DNA of 29,368 nt from CAZBSE01 sp964494385 (GTDB lineage Bacteria; Actinomycetota; Humimicrobiia; Humimicrobiales; Humimicrobiaceae), in contig CAZBSE010000021.1 in the NCBI GenBank assembly GCA_964494385.1, forward strand, positions 1-29,368. The letters are read 5' to 3'. Below the pieces are notes generated by a model that was given only the letters and a program-made list of their open reading frames with translations, was not told the origin of the DNA and ran no database searches. Below are positions 8,216 through 15,693 of the stretch, piece after piece; position 1 is the stretch's first letter, and each line of letters begins with the position of its first letter. The position numbers were made by a program, and so were the translations under genes.

Positions 8216-9223
8216 TCAGGTGCCCTGTAGAATTTTTCTTTTAACTTCCCACCTGACATTATGACCGCCTGAAATTTTTTTCCTCAGGTAAGGTGACTTC
8301 CTGAGCAGCCAGTAGCGGACAACGGGTCTTGCTAATTTGACCATATATCTTTTAAATCCCAGCGAAGTTTTGATTTCATCTATATAATCATCCAGAATAT
8401 GGTTTTGATATCCCAGAAGCTTCTGACTCTCTCCGGTGTCCATCCAGTCGGTGTAGAAAGGCTTTGAGGCAAAAGCTTTCTCCGGCAGCATTCCGATTCC
8501 AACAGCATCCAGGACTTTCTCTACAATATCCCTCTGGTGTATCTGGCAATGAGGGCCTCCGCCTACAAGTAAAGTTTTTCCCCATACATCATCTTTACTT
8601 ACGGCTGCATTGGCAAAAGCAATACCCGCATCACGAGCATGTATTACCTCGATTCTCGTATCAAGCGGCACATCAAAAAGCATGGGGTCAATTTTGTATA
8701 ATGACGGAGAAAGCACCGCGCCTATTCTGAGAATTGCCCAGTTGAGACCTGATATTTTTATAAGCTGTTCACAGGCTACTTTATGGTGCGAGTAATTATC
8801 AGTTGGCATAACCTGATCACCTGCGGTTCTTGGCGGATCGGACTGCTGCGTTTTTCCAAAAACCGAAACAGAAGATGCAAAGACGATCTTTGGCCTTCTT
8901 TCAATTGCCCTCATAGCATTCAGGAGATTACGGGTTCCTTCCACATTAATCTCCCACGACCAGTTTGGCTTTTCTTCACTCAGGGAAGGAATCACAAAAG
9001 CCAGGTGTATGACTGCATCCTGATTCGCTATCGCCGCGGCCACATCATTCCTGCTGGTTATATCGCCCCAGAATATTTCTATATCTGATTTAAATTTTTC
9101 ATAAATCTTTTCATTAGCTTTGGTTTTTAGTTCCAGAACACTGACCTTGCTGCCGTTTTTTATAAGTTCCTTTATGGCACATATTCCGACACTTCCAAAA
9201 GCTCCCGTTACCAGTATTCTCAA
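8216..9223 (-). CDS. NAD-dependent epimerase/dehydratase (extended SDR family)
   Basis: The Rossmann motif TGAFGSVG lies at 6-13, an acidic residue follows the second strand (about E31), catalytic serines are at 117-118 (FASSVSVFG), and Y144-x3-K148 is intact. The 335-residue length fits extended SDRs, which act on nucleotide sugars, sterols or other alcohol/ketone substrates; the substrate is not evident. A basic C-terminal extension (about 290-335, rich in K and R with LARPVVRYWLL) goes beyond the usual fold and may contact membranes. The start is TTG at 9221-9223, supported by AGGAG 9 bases upstream. The gene lies 44 bases after the TetR gene, so they are probably co-transcribed. Confidence 0.88.
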   Translation of the reverse strand: MRILVTGAFGSVGICAIKELIKNGSKVSVLELKTKANEKIYEKFKSDIEIFWGDITSRNDVAAAIANQDAVIHLAFVIPSLSEEKPNWSWEINVEGTRNLLNAMRAIERRPKIVFASSVSVFGKTQQSDPPRTAGDQVMPTDNYSHHKVACEQLIKISGLNWAILRIGAVLSPSLYKIDPMLFDVPLDTRIEVIHARDAGIAFANAAVSKDDVWGKTLLVGGGPHCQIHQRDIVEKVLDAVGIGMLPEKAFASKPFYTDWMDTGESQKLLGYQNHILDDYIDEIKTSLGFKRYMVKLARPVVRYWLLRKSPYLRKKISGGHNVRWEVKRKILQGT

Positions 9224-9267
9224 TTTAATTTTCTCCTGTCTTAAAATTTTTTCAACGGCCCTTAATT

Positions 9268-9864
9268 TTATCTATCTGCAATTCCCTTTATTATAACCGC
9301 TGCGCTTTCTCCGGCCACTTTATCCCAGTCTGTCCCTTCCGGATCCAGCAGGCCCTGCATTATGAACCCAACCGCAACTGCCACTATCATTCTGGATACT
9401 GCATCAGCATTAACTTCCCTTATCAGCCCTTCCTTGATTCCATTATCTATTATTTCTCTAAAAAGCTTCAGGTATTTCCGGTAAGATACTATAGTAATAT
9501 CCTTCAGCTTTGGGACTCTTGAAGCTTTGATCCATAATTCCAGGAAGATCGGCATCTGGCCCCTGGCTTCCTTAAAAACCGGCTGGGCCTTTTTTGCTAT
9601 GTCCATAAACAATTTCAGTATATTGCCTGAATCCTGCCTTGCGGAATCAAGATACCCGTCAAGTATTTCCAGCCACTGATTTAAAAGCTCTAAAAGCAGG
9701 CTTTGTTTGCTGGTAAAATGATGGTAAAACGCCCCCTTGCTCATTCCGGCACATCTGCATATTTCAGCAATACCTGCTGCGTCAAAACCATATTTTGCAA
9801 AGCATTTTCCAGCCGCTTTCATCAATTTGTCTTTAGATTTTCTTCCCTTCTCTTTTAAATTCAA
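9268..9864 (-). CDS. TetR-family transcriptional regulator (first copy)
   Basis: The 198-residue protein has an N-terminal HTH at about 15-55, with recognition helix MSKGAFYHHF (41-50). The rest is a helical ligand-binding domain ending in the signature QGLLDPEGTDW. It is a clear paralogue of the regulator at 20184, with the two HTHs in the same register. Inference: it represses its own TetR-SDR operon and perhaps the ligase fusion, responding to a lipid or hydrophobic ligand. The start is TTG at 9862-9864 with GGAG 5 bases upstream. Its promoter and a palindromic candidate operator lie directly upstream. Confidence 0.92.
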   Translation of the reverse strand: MNLKEKGRKSKDKLMKAAGKCFAKYGFDAAGIAEICRCAGMSKGAFYHHFTSKQSLLLELLNQWLEILDGYLDSARQDSGNILKLFMDIAKKAQPVFKEARGQMPIFLELWIKASRVPKLKDITIVSYRKYLKLFREIIDNGIKEGLIREVNADAVSRMIVAVAVGFIMQGLLDPEGTDWDKVAGESAAVIIKGIADR

Positions 9865-9883
9865 ATATGCTCCGTATAATAGA

Positions 9884-9899
9884 TACCAACTGGTCGGTA
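9884..9899. promoter_or_regulatory. Candidate TetR operator
   Basis: The site reads TACCAACTGGTCGGTA, a near-palindrome (TACC-N-AC-NN-GT-N-GGTA, 12 of 16 positions symmetric). It covers the predicted transcription start point of the TetR-SDR operon, the usual place for autorepression. A site with identical outer halves lies before the paralogous TetR at 20781-20796. Confidence 0.55.
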
Positions 9900-9901
9900 C
9901 T

Positions 9902-9930
9902 ATATTAATATATTAATCTCCTCCCGTCAA
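9902..9930 (-). promoter_or_regulatory. Predicted sigma70-type promoter of the TetR-SDR operon
   Basis: On the minus strand, TTGACG (9925-9930) and TAATAT (9902-9907) are separated by 17 bases. The start point is expected near 9895, inside the candidate operator. Confidence 0.6.
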
Positions 9931-10109
9931 TATTAAATTTAATTATTTCCCCTTTTTGCCTATATTCTATAAATAAGGGGCTGGGAGCAATATTAATCCG
10001 GTTCGTACCGGCTGCTTCTATTTGAAGTTATATTTCTTCGCCTTCGACAATAAGGCTGCCGGATCTTCCGCCATGCTTACAAGAGTAAACCACTGCTAGA
10101 AACCGATTT

Positions 10110-10946
10110 TTAAATAGACTTCTTATCCTTTAATCTTTTTACTGCGGTAACCATATTTTTTATAAAATAAGAAGTAAGGAAAACCACCGCCAGAAGCAGC
10201 ACAATAGTTGCTCCGGAGGCAATATCCAGCAAATAAGAAATCCATAGGCCGCCTATGGTTAGAATAATCCCCGTAATAACCGAGCTGATCATTATTTTCT
10301 TTATATCATATGTAAACTGCCTGCATATGGAAGCTGGTATGGTGAGCAATGCTATTACTAGTATAATACCTACAATCCTTATAAGAATAACCACGCTTAA
10401 AGCAATCATACAAAGAAGCAGCAAATACAGAAATCTGTTAGGAATGCCGGTTATGGTCGAAAATTCCTCATCAAAAGATGCAGCATAAAATTCCCTGAAA
10501 AATAATACCACGATCAGGATTATTGCGATATTCATTATAAGCATTATATACAGGTCAGAAACAGGAATGGTTAAGATATTCCCAAATAAGTAACTGAATA
10601 GATCCGGAGCAAAACCGGGGGTCAGATTAATGAACAGGATACCGGATGCCATACCTACCGCCCAGATTATTCCTATGGCGGCATCCTCGCTTAATTTACT
10701 TTTTCTGCTGATGACTCCGATAGCTATTGCAGATAGTATGCTGAAAGGGATTGCGGTAATGATGGGATTTACTCCCAGGAAGTAACCCAGTCCAATGCCT
10801 CCGAAAGCCGCATGCGAGATGCCCCCGCTTATAAATACGATTTTCTTTATGACCACATAGGTCCCCACTATACCGCAGGTTATGCTCACTAAAATTGCAG
10901 CAATAACTGCATTTCTCATAAATTCATACTGAAAAATTTCTATCAT
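10110..10946 (-). CDS. znuB: Zinc/manganese ABC transporter permease
   Basis: This is a membrane permease of the ABC-3 (ZnuB/TroC/MntB) family, about 278 residues with roughly eight hydrophobic segments. It carries the typical GGISHAAFGGIGLGYFLG region after the second helix and LLTIPASICRQF later in the chain. With its neighbours it imports Zn2+ or a similar metal. The start is set at 10946: its ATG overlaps the TGA of the ATPase gene (ATGA) and has AGGA just upstream. Starting at an earlier ATG (11006) would add 20 hydrophilic residues read out of frame from the ATPase end. The basic tail (VKRLKDKK) is cytoplasmic. Confidence 0.92.
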   Translation of the reverse strand: MIEIFQYEFMRNAVIAAILVSITCGIVGTYVVIKKIVFISGGISHAAFGGIGLGYFLGVNPIITAIPFSILSAIAIGVISRKSKLSEDAAIGIIWAVGMASGILFINLTPGFAPDLFSYLFGNILTIPVSDLYIMLIMNIAIILIVVLFFREFYAASFDEEFSTITGIPNRFLYLLLLCMIALSVVILIRIVGIILVIALLTIPASICRQFTYDIKKIMISSVITGIILTIGGLWISYLLDIASGATIVLLLAVVFLTSYFIKNMVTAVKRLKDKKSI

Positions 10947-11698
10947 TTCCTGTGCCTTCCCAATACCCTGTGCGGTATGCCATGCGCAAGAATTTCTACA
11001 GGGCACTTATAAGCTTCCTCGAGTTTGCCCAGGCTTCCTTCTTTAGGACCATGGTAGAATAATTTACGGTTAAGACAGGCTATCCTTTCGACATAAACAG
11101 AAATTGCGCCGATATCGTGAGTAACAAACACTATGGCCATCATGCTGCTGAGTTCCTGAAATAATTCATAAACTGATTTCTGCATCTTTGAATCAAGACC
11201 AGCTGTCGGTTCATCAAGCAAAAGCAGCTTCGGCTTCCTTACTATAGCTCTTGCCAGGAGCACCCTCTGCAGCTGACCGGTCGATAACATGCTTATATGT
11301 CTTTTTCTGTATTCGGACATTCCCACTATTTCAAGAGCATTTATAACAGATTCTCTATCTTCCCGTGAATATCTTTTAAACAATCCGTTATACCTTCCCA
11401 TAATAACAAGATCGAATACATTAACAGGGAAACTTAAATCAAAATATGCATATTGCGGAAGATAGCCAATTAATTTCCTGCCTTCCCTAGGGTCCTTCCC
11501 GAAAACCTCGACCTTTCCCCTGTCCGGCTTTAGCAGTCCCAGTATAATTTTAAGTAAGGTAGTCTTTCCCCCTCCATTGGGTCCTATTATGGCCAGGAAA
11601 TCATTTTGCCTGATTGAAAAGTTTATATCTTCCAGTACCGGAAATTGATTATAATAAAAAAATATATTTTTTAAATCTATAATAATGTTATTTTTCAT
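10943..11698 (-). CDS. znuC: Zinc/manganese ABC transporter ATP-binding protein
   Basis: It hydrolyses ATP to drive metal import. The 251-residue protein has Walker A GPNGGGKTT (39-47), Q-loop Q82, signature LSTGQ (138-142), Walker B LLLLDEP (158-164) and switch H194. The C-terminal CPVEILAHGIPHRVLGRH is typical of ZnuC/MntA-type ATPases and adds several histidines. It sits between the binding-protein gene (26 bases upstream) and the permease (4-base overlap), in classic operon order. The ATG at 11698 has only a weak GGG upstream, so translation may depend on coupling. Confidence 0.94.
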   Translation of the reverse strand: MKNNIIIDLKNIFFYYNQFPVLEDINFSIRQNDFLAIIGPNGGGKTTLLKIILGLLKPDRGKVEVFGKDPREGRKLIGYLPQYAYFDLSFPVNVFDLVIMGRYNGLFKRYSREDRESVINALEIVGMSEYRKRHISMLSTGQLQRVLLARAIVRKPKLLLLDEPTAGLDSKMQKSVYELFQELSSMMAIVFVTHDIGAISVYVERIACLNRKLFYHGPKEGSLGKLEEAYKCPVEILAHGIPHRVLGRHRK

Positions 11699-11724
11699 CC
11701 CAGCCAGTTCCCGTCAATATAATT

Positions 11725-12666
11725 TTACTCCAGAGCCTGTTTAAAGGCTTCTGCTACTTTTCTCATATTTGTCAGATAATCTTTTTCGAGCGGACTTATC
11801 AGAACTACTGATCCTCCGATCTCCCTCGCTATGGTTTCCGCACTTTTGACACTTAATTCAGGAGAAGCAAAAATCAATTTAATATTATACAATTTGGCCT
11901 GACTTATCAAATTTTTGATGCCCTCAGCCGTTGGCTCTTTTCCTTCTTTTTCTATAATTACCAGCTCAAGATGGTAATCCCTGGCAAAATAAGTCCATGC
12001 CGGATGGTAAACCAGTATTTTTCTATTTTCCCTGCCCGAAAGAATTTTTCTAATTTCATTGTCCAGCTCATCTAATTCATTTTGAAAAACAACTTTATTC
12101 TCATAATAAAAATCCCTGCCGTCAGGGTCTGCTTCAATGAGCCCCGAATATATATTCTCGGTCATTATTTTTGCGTTAGCAGGTGAAAGCCAGATATGAG
12201 GATCATAATTATGGGATGCAGCCTCACCGGCAAATTCTTCCTCATTTAATTCCCCGTTTTCGCCTTCGTGCTCAGAATTATCGGCACTTTCTATTAGATC
12301 TATGCCGCTGCTGCAATCAACCACCAGTATTTCTTTGTTTACGCTTATTATTTTATCCGCCCATACAAGTTCGAATTCAATTCCCGAACCAACTTTTGCA
12401 TATATTTTGGCTCTGCTTACTTCCTCCAGCTGACCGGGTGTCGGCTCATAGGTATGAGGGTTTCCCCCGGGAGGGACCATGACTGTAACCATTAATCTGT
12501 CCCCTCCGATCCTCTCTGCAAATTCAGCCTGGGGCAGTATGCTTACCACGACCCCCATTTTCTGTTCACCCGTATCTTCAGCTGCTTTTCCGTCGCATCC
12601 TGCAAACATTCCGGCCAAAAATACTAAAACTAAAAGATAGATCCCCGCAAACCATATTCTTTTCAT
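11725..12666 (-). CDS. znuA: Zinc-type ABC transporter substrate-binding lipoprotein
   Basis: A cluster A-I metal-binding lipoprotein captures metal outside the membrane and delivers it to the permease. Counting from the chosen start (12666), the signal peptide ends in the lipobox FAGC with C24. Predicted metal ligands are H71 (GGNPHTYEP), H157 (YDPHIWLSP), H221 (YHPAWTYF) and possibly E270. Three histidines with His third favour zinc over manganese, whose proteins usually have Glu there. The loop at 127-152, His-rich in many ZnuA proteins, is acidic here (SEHEGENGELNEEEFAGE). An upstream in-frame ATG (12702) lacks a good site and would put 12 residues before the signal peptide. Confidence 0.9.
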   Translation of the reverse strand: MKRIWFAGIYLLVLVFLAGMFAGCDGKAAEDTGEQKMGVVVSILPQAEFAERIGGDRLMVTVMVPPGGNPHTYEPTPGQLEEVSRAKIYAKVGSGIEFELVWADKIISVNKEILVVDCSSGIDLIESADNSEHEGENGELNEEEFAGEAASHNYDPHIWLSPANAKIMTENIYSGLIEADPDGRDFYYENKVVFQNELDELDNEIRKILSGRENRKILVYHPAWTYFARDYHLELVIIEKEGKEPTAEGIKNLISQAKLYNIKLIFASPELSVKSAETIAREIGGSVVLISPLEKDYLTNMRKVAEAFKQALE

Positions 12667-12740
12667 ATATATTGCCTGTGAAGGTTTTAAACCAATAAAC
12701 ATCTATGCTGCCGATCCATATTCTACCGTAATATATTTAA

Positions 12741-12771
12741 ATTATATCACCTCTGGCATAAACACAGCCAA
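12741..12771 (-). promoter_or_regulatory. Predicted promoter of the zinc ABC operon
   Basis: The minus strand holds an extended -10, TGATATAAT (TATAAT at 12741-12746), and a TTGGCT-like -35 at 12766-12771 with a 19-base spacer. The extended TG element could make up for the long spacing. Transcription would start near 12734. Confidence 0.5.
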
Positions 12772-12816
12772 GTCTGCTGCAGCACGGCAAAATTTTAAAA
12801 AAATTTAATTACTGGA

Positions 12817-12857
12817 AATAATCACAAATTATTGGCCGGCTTGACCATTAAGGTCAA
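12817..12857. promoter_or_regulatory. Two adjacent 6-5-6 palindromes upstream of the zinc ABC operon
   Basis: AATAAT-CACAA-ATTATT (12817-12833) and TTGACC-ATTAA-GGTCAA (12841-12857) are each perfect 6-base inverted repeats with 5-base centres, 24 bases apart start to start. They lie upstream of the predicted znuA promoter and just after the end of the GGDEF gene. They could be operators for a metal regulator, or the second could be part of a transcript end. Neither matches a classical Zur box. Confidence 0.35.
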
Positions 12858-12874
12858 TATGAATCTTTATATGA

Positions 12875-14752
12875 TTAATTATATCTTTCCTTGGACATAA
12901 CAAACTTTTCTACCAGCATGGGGTTAAATTGGGTTCCCGAACATCTCTTCAGCTCTTCTATGGCTTCCCTTTCAGAAATTGGTTCTCTGTAGGGTCTTCC
13001 GACCGTCATAACATCAAAAGCATCTACAATAGCCGCGATACAGGAATTAATGGGAATGCCTTCCTCTTTTAATCCTTGAGGATAACCGGTCCCGTTCCAC
13101 CATTCATGATGTGCCAGAATATCCTCAGCTATAGTTGCAATCGGTGGAGTTGATTCAGCAATCTTGTACCCTATTTCGGGATGTCTTTTCATAATTTTCC
13201 ACTCACTGGCATTTAATTTCCCTTTCTTCATTAGAATCTTGTCGGGTATTGCAACTTTACCTATATCATGAAGAGCAGAGAGCAGCACCAGTTCATCCAA
13301 TTTATTCTGCGGCAGATCAATAGTGTTTCCAAGCTTCATGGCCAATTTTTTTAAGCGCTCCGCATGTTCTTTTGTCTCCCGGTTTTTCTCCCACAATACT
13401 CTCTCCAGTGATGTAATAATAGAATTATGAATACTTTTCCTTTCAAGCAGTTTATTCTTATACATATTATTCTCTGCCTCTTTTATGACATCTCTCAAAT
13501 CCTGATCAAGGCTCTTTCTTGATGAAACCCCCATGGATATGTTTAGGGAGATCCTCTGGTCCCTGGTCTTTTCACAGATTTTCTTTATCATGTGCTGCAC
13601 TTCTTTCACGTCTTCTTCCGTAGATCTGGGCATGATAATAAAGAATTCATCTTCTCCCCATCTGGCAATGATGTCTTCTTTCCTGGAACAATATTTTAAT
13701 ATCTTAGCCAGTTTTTTTAATAATTTATCCCCCTCTTCATAGCCAAAAGTATCATTTATCAATTTAAGCCCGTTAAGATCACATATCAAGAAATTCAAAG
13801 GCAGCTGCCTGTTACTGTAGATATTTACCAGTACCTTTTCAAAATAAGTTCTGCTGTACAGCTCGGTCAACTTATCATGAAAGCTTAAATATCTTATTCT
13901 CTTCTCCGCTTTTCTCTGCTCGTTTATATTATTTAAAATCTCCATTCTGGCTCTGCCGCCCTGGTGGGTTATCGTTCTACCGGTGACTTCGATGCTTATT
14001 TTACTACCGGTGCTCTTTAATCCCTTTATCTCATATGACGACCCGTATTCCGATTCTATCTTATCGATCATTATTTTCCGGTATTCCGGAGCTATGAATT
14101 CCAACAGATTTCTTCCGATAGGATAGGAAGAGTTGCAGCCGAACATATTCACAAAAGTATCATTTGCTTCAAGAATTTTACCGCCGCTGTGTATAACTAC
14201 TCCTGAAAGCGAAGATTCAAATAACTTGTCAAATCTATCTTTGCTGTCCCGGAATATGCTCTCTGCTTTCCTTTCCCGCGTAATATCTTTGATAATTACC
14301 TTGAAGCCGATGACTTTATTATATTTATTGGCTAAAGGTCCGAAATAAACCTCCCCGAAAAGGACATCCCCGTTTTTATGCCGCTGGGTAATTTCAAACG
14401 GCTTGATCTCTTTCCCGTTCATAATAGCCTCAAACATATCCAGGTACCTGGGAATCTCATGGGTGCTCAGGTTAACGCGCTTGGTGAAATACTTACCGAT
14501 TAGCTCTTCTGCGGAATAGCCAGAAAATTTCAGGACTGCATCATTGCATGATGTAATTATGCCTTTCTCGTCTATGATAAGGATGCCTGCGGAATCTGTT
14601 TTAAGTATACTTTCAAACTTGCCTTCGATTTCTGCCAGCAGGTGCTTAATGCGCTTATAATCCTTACCGGATTCCTCAAGATCAATAATTCTCTGGTGCA
14701 TCTCAACCAATTTGTTTATAAGTTGTTCTTTTGTTATATCTTCAATATTCAT
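12875..14752 (-). CDS. PAS-PAS-GGDEF-HD-GYP cyclic-di-GMP signalling protein
   Basis: Two PAS sensor domains (about 45-160 and 172-280) lead into a GGDEF domain (285-440) and an HD-GYP domain (443-620). The GGDEF signature is altered to G-E-D-E-F (366-370), while an I-site-like R-K-E-D (357-360) lies at the usual 5-residue distance upstream. The HD-GYP set looks intact: HDIGK (495-499), HPEIGYKI, HHE (548-550) and GTGYP (554-558). Inference: the protein mainly degrades cyclic-di-GMP, with the GGDEF half perhaps regulatory. No signal peptide or membrane segment is seen, so it is cytoplasmic. The start has only a weak site (AGAAG). A terminator-like hairpin stands 22 bases before the start. Confidence 0.93.
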   Translation of the reverse strand: MNIEDITKEQLINKLVEMHQRIIDLEESGKDYKRIKHLLAEIEGKFESILKTDSAGILIIDEKGIITSCNDAVLKFSGYSAEELIGKYFTKRVNLSTHEIPRYLDMFEAIMNGKEIKPFEITQRHKNGDVLFGEVYFGPLANKYNKVIGFKVIIKDITRERKAESIFRDSKDRFDKLFESSLSGVVIHSGGKILEANDTFVNMFGCNSSYPIGRNLLEFIAPEYRKIMIDKIESEYGSSYEIKGLKSTGSKISIEVTGRTITHQGGRARMEILNNINEQRKAEKRIRYLSFHDKLTELYSRTYFEKVLVNIYSNRQLPLNFLICDLNGLKLINDTFGYEEGDKLLKKLAKILKYCSRKEDIIARWGEDEFFIIMPRSTEEDVKEVQHMIKKICEKTRDQRISLNISMGVSSRKSLDQDLRDVIKEAENNMYKNKLLERKSIHNSIITSLERVLWEKNRETKEHAERLKKLAMKLGNTIDLPQNKLDELVLLSALHDIGKVAIPDKILMKKGKLNASEWKIMKRHPEIGYKIAESTPPIATIAEDILAHHEWWNGTGYPQGLKEEGIPINSCIAAIVDAFDVMTVGRPYREPISEREAIEELKRCSGTQFNPMLVEKFVMSKERYN

Positions 14753-14774
14753 TTCTTCTATGTATCATAAAAAT

Positions 14775-14806
14775 AAAAGTCAGAAGTAAAATTACCTCTG
14801 ACTTTT
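14775..14806 (-). terminator. Intrinsic-terminator-like hairpin before the PAS-GGDEF-HD-GYP gene
   Basis: The arms AAAAGTCAGA (14775-14784) and TCTGACTTTT (14797-14806) are a perfect 10-base inverted repeat, with further pairing inside the loop. On the minus strand a U-rich run (TTTTATTTTTAT) follows. It may end the transcript of the HTH gene, but it sits only 22 bases before the next start codon, so it may instead be an attenuator. Confidence 0.65.
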
Positions 14807-14823
14807 AAGATGTTAAATTCTCT

Positions 14824-14851
14824 CCTATACTTGTAATCTATTTTTATCAAA
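14824..14851 (-). promoter_or_regulatory. Possible promoter upstream of the hairpin
   Basis: On the minus strand, TTTGAT (14846-14851) and TATAGG (14824-14829) have a 16-base spacer. If used, transcription would start about 10 bases before the hairpin at 14775-14806, and the PAS-GGDEF-HD-GYP mRNA would carry the hairpin in its leader. The match is moderate. Confidence 0.3.
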
Positions 14852-14928
14852 AAATAATAAACCTTCATTTAATCTCTAATTACCCTAACCCACCGGAGAT
14901 TTACTGCTGAAAATAAAAATTATGGGTC

Positions 14929-15585
14929 CTATGAGTCATCAGCATTATCGTTTTTCTTTAATTTGAACTGATTTTCTTCTTCTAATTTTAAACCTTTACT
15001 GCTTTTCCCACTATCTTCCAATACCAGCGCTTTTACTTCGTCGCTATAGCTGTCCGCTTTGTCTTCCGATAATTCATTGATGCTTTCGCTTATATCCACA
15101 TCATTTTTAAAATCACTATGTACGATTTCGTCACTCTCTTTTAAATTTTCCTTATCAATCTTTCTCAGGAACATATTAAGCTCTTCTTTGATTAATTTCT
15201 TGATTCTATTCTTGAATTCATCATACTCATACTGCAGATAATTTATATCTTCTTCCAGCTCCTGCTTTTTTTTCAGCAGCTCCCTGTAAGATTTTTCCAG
15301 AATGGTTCTCCTGCCCATGATCATGCCCCCGGACTCCATTTTTCCCCCGGGATCTTCCCTGTTGTCAACTTTCAATTTGTCTGATGTTTCGGTCCTTTTA
15401 ACTGCATCTCCGTTTTCCAGATTGCTGAGAAATTCTTCCAGGCCTTCTTTTTCTATTTTTATCGCTTTATCAACTTTTATAGCGGGGATTTTCTTTGATG
15501 CTACCATATTTATTACTTCCTGTTCACTTACCCCCAGAATTTCAGCGGCTTGTTCTATTGTATAAAATTTATTATTACTATTCAT
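14929..15585 (-). CDS. Excisionase/MerR-like HTH protein with coiled coil
   Basis: Residues 7-54 form a small winged HTH of the excisionase type (FYTIEQAAEILGVSEQEV, then KKIPAIKVDKAIKI). Residues 95-145 are charged and helical (RELLKKKQELEEDINYL), consistent with a coiled coil. The C-terminal third is acidic and probably disordered. The fold suggests a DNA-binding protein with an oligomerisation helix, but no mobile element lies nearby, so an excision role is unlikely. The target is unknown. It lies between a small membrane protein and the cyclic-di-GMP gene on the same strand, 176 bases upstream of the latter. The ATG has no strong ribosome-binding site. Confidence 0.75.
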   Translation of the reverse strand: MNSNNKFYTIEQAAEILGVSEQEVINMVASKKIPAIKVDKAIKIEKEGLEEFLSNLENGDAVKRTETSDKLKVDNREDPGGKMESGGMIMGRRTILEKSYRELLKKKQELEEDINYLQYEYDEFKNRIKKLIKEELNMFLRKIDKENLKESDEIVHSDFKNDVDISESINELSEDKADSYSDEVKALVLEDSGKSSKGLKLEEENQFKLKKNDNADDS

Positions 15586-15636
15586 TTTTCTGCGTTAAAA
15601 TAAATTCTTATAAATCTATAATACTATTTTTAGACA

Positions 15637-15642
15637 ATTATA
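15637..15642 (-). promoter_or_regulatory. Possible -10 element for the HTH gene
   Basis: On the minus strand a perfect TATAAT lies about 52 bases before the HTH gene start. The -35 region is a T-rich stretch without a clear match, so this is a weak call. Confidence 0.25.
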
Positions 15643-15693
15643 ACACATTAAAAAGATAAAAAAATCACTATCCTTGCTAAAACTGCAGATTTT

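Noticed and set aside
10000..10012. CCGGT-TCGT-ACCGG small hairpin between the TetR promoter and the permease end
   Set aside because: Five-pair stem without a T-run. A tRNA T-arm was considered because of GGTTCG, but no acceptor or anticodon arms fit around it.
10018..10074. An 18-codon minus-strand frame starting MAEDPAALLSKAKK after the permease gene
   Set aside because: It is very short with no ribosome-binding site. The sequence looks protein-like, but there is nothing to extend or compare it with, so I do not call a gene or a remnant.
10947..11006. A 20-residue longer N-terminus for the permease (from 11006)
   Set aside because: The extension is hydrophilic and read in another frame of the ATPase gene. 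The ATGA overlap start at 10946 matches the family N-terminus and operon layout.
12774..12785. TGCTGCAGCA palindrome near the znuA promoter
   Set aside because: Short self-complementary restriction-site-like sequence with no second copy or spacing that suggests an operator.
14820..14928. A cyclic-di-GMP (GEMM-type) riboswitch upstream of the PAS-GGDEF-HD-GYP gene
   Set aside because: I looked for the conserved GEMM core and receptor sequences on the minus strand and did not find them; only the terminator-like hairpin is supported.
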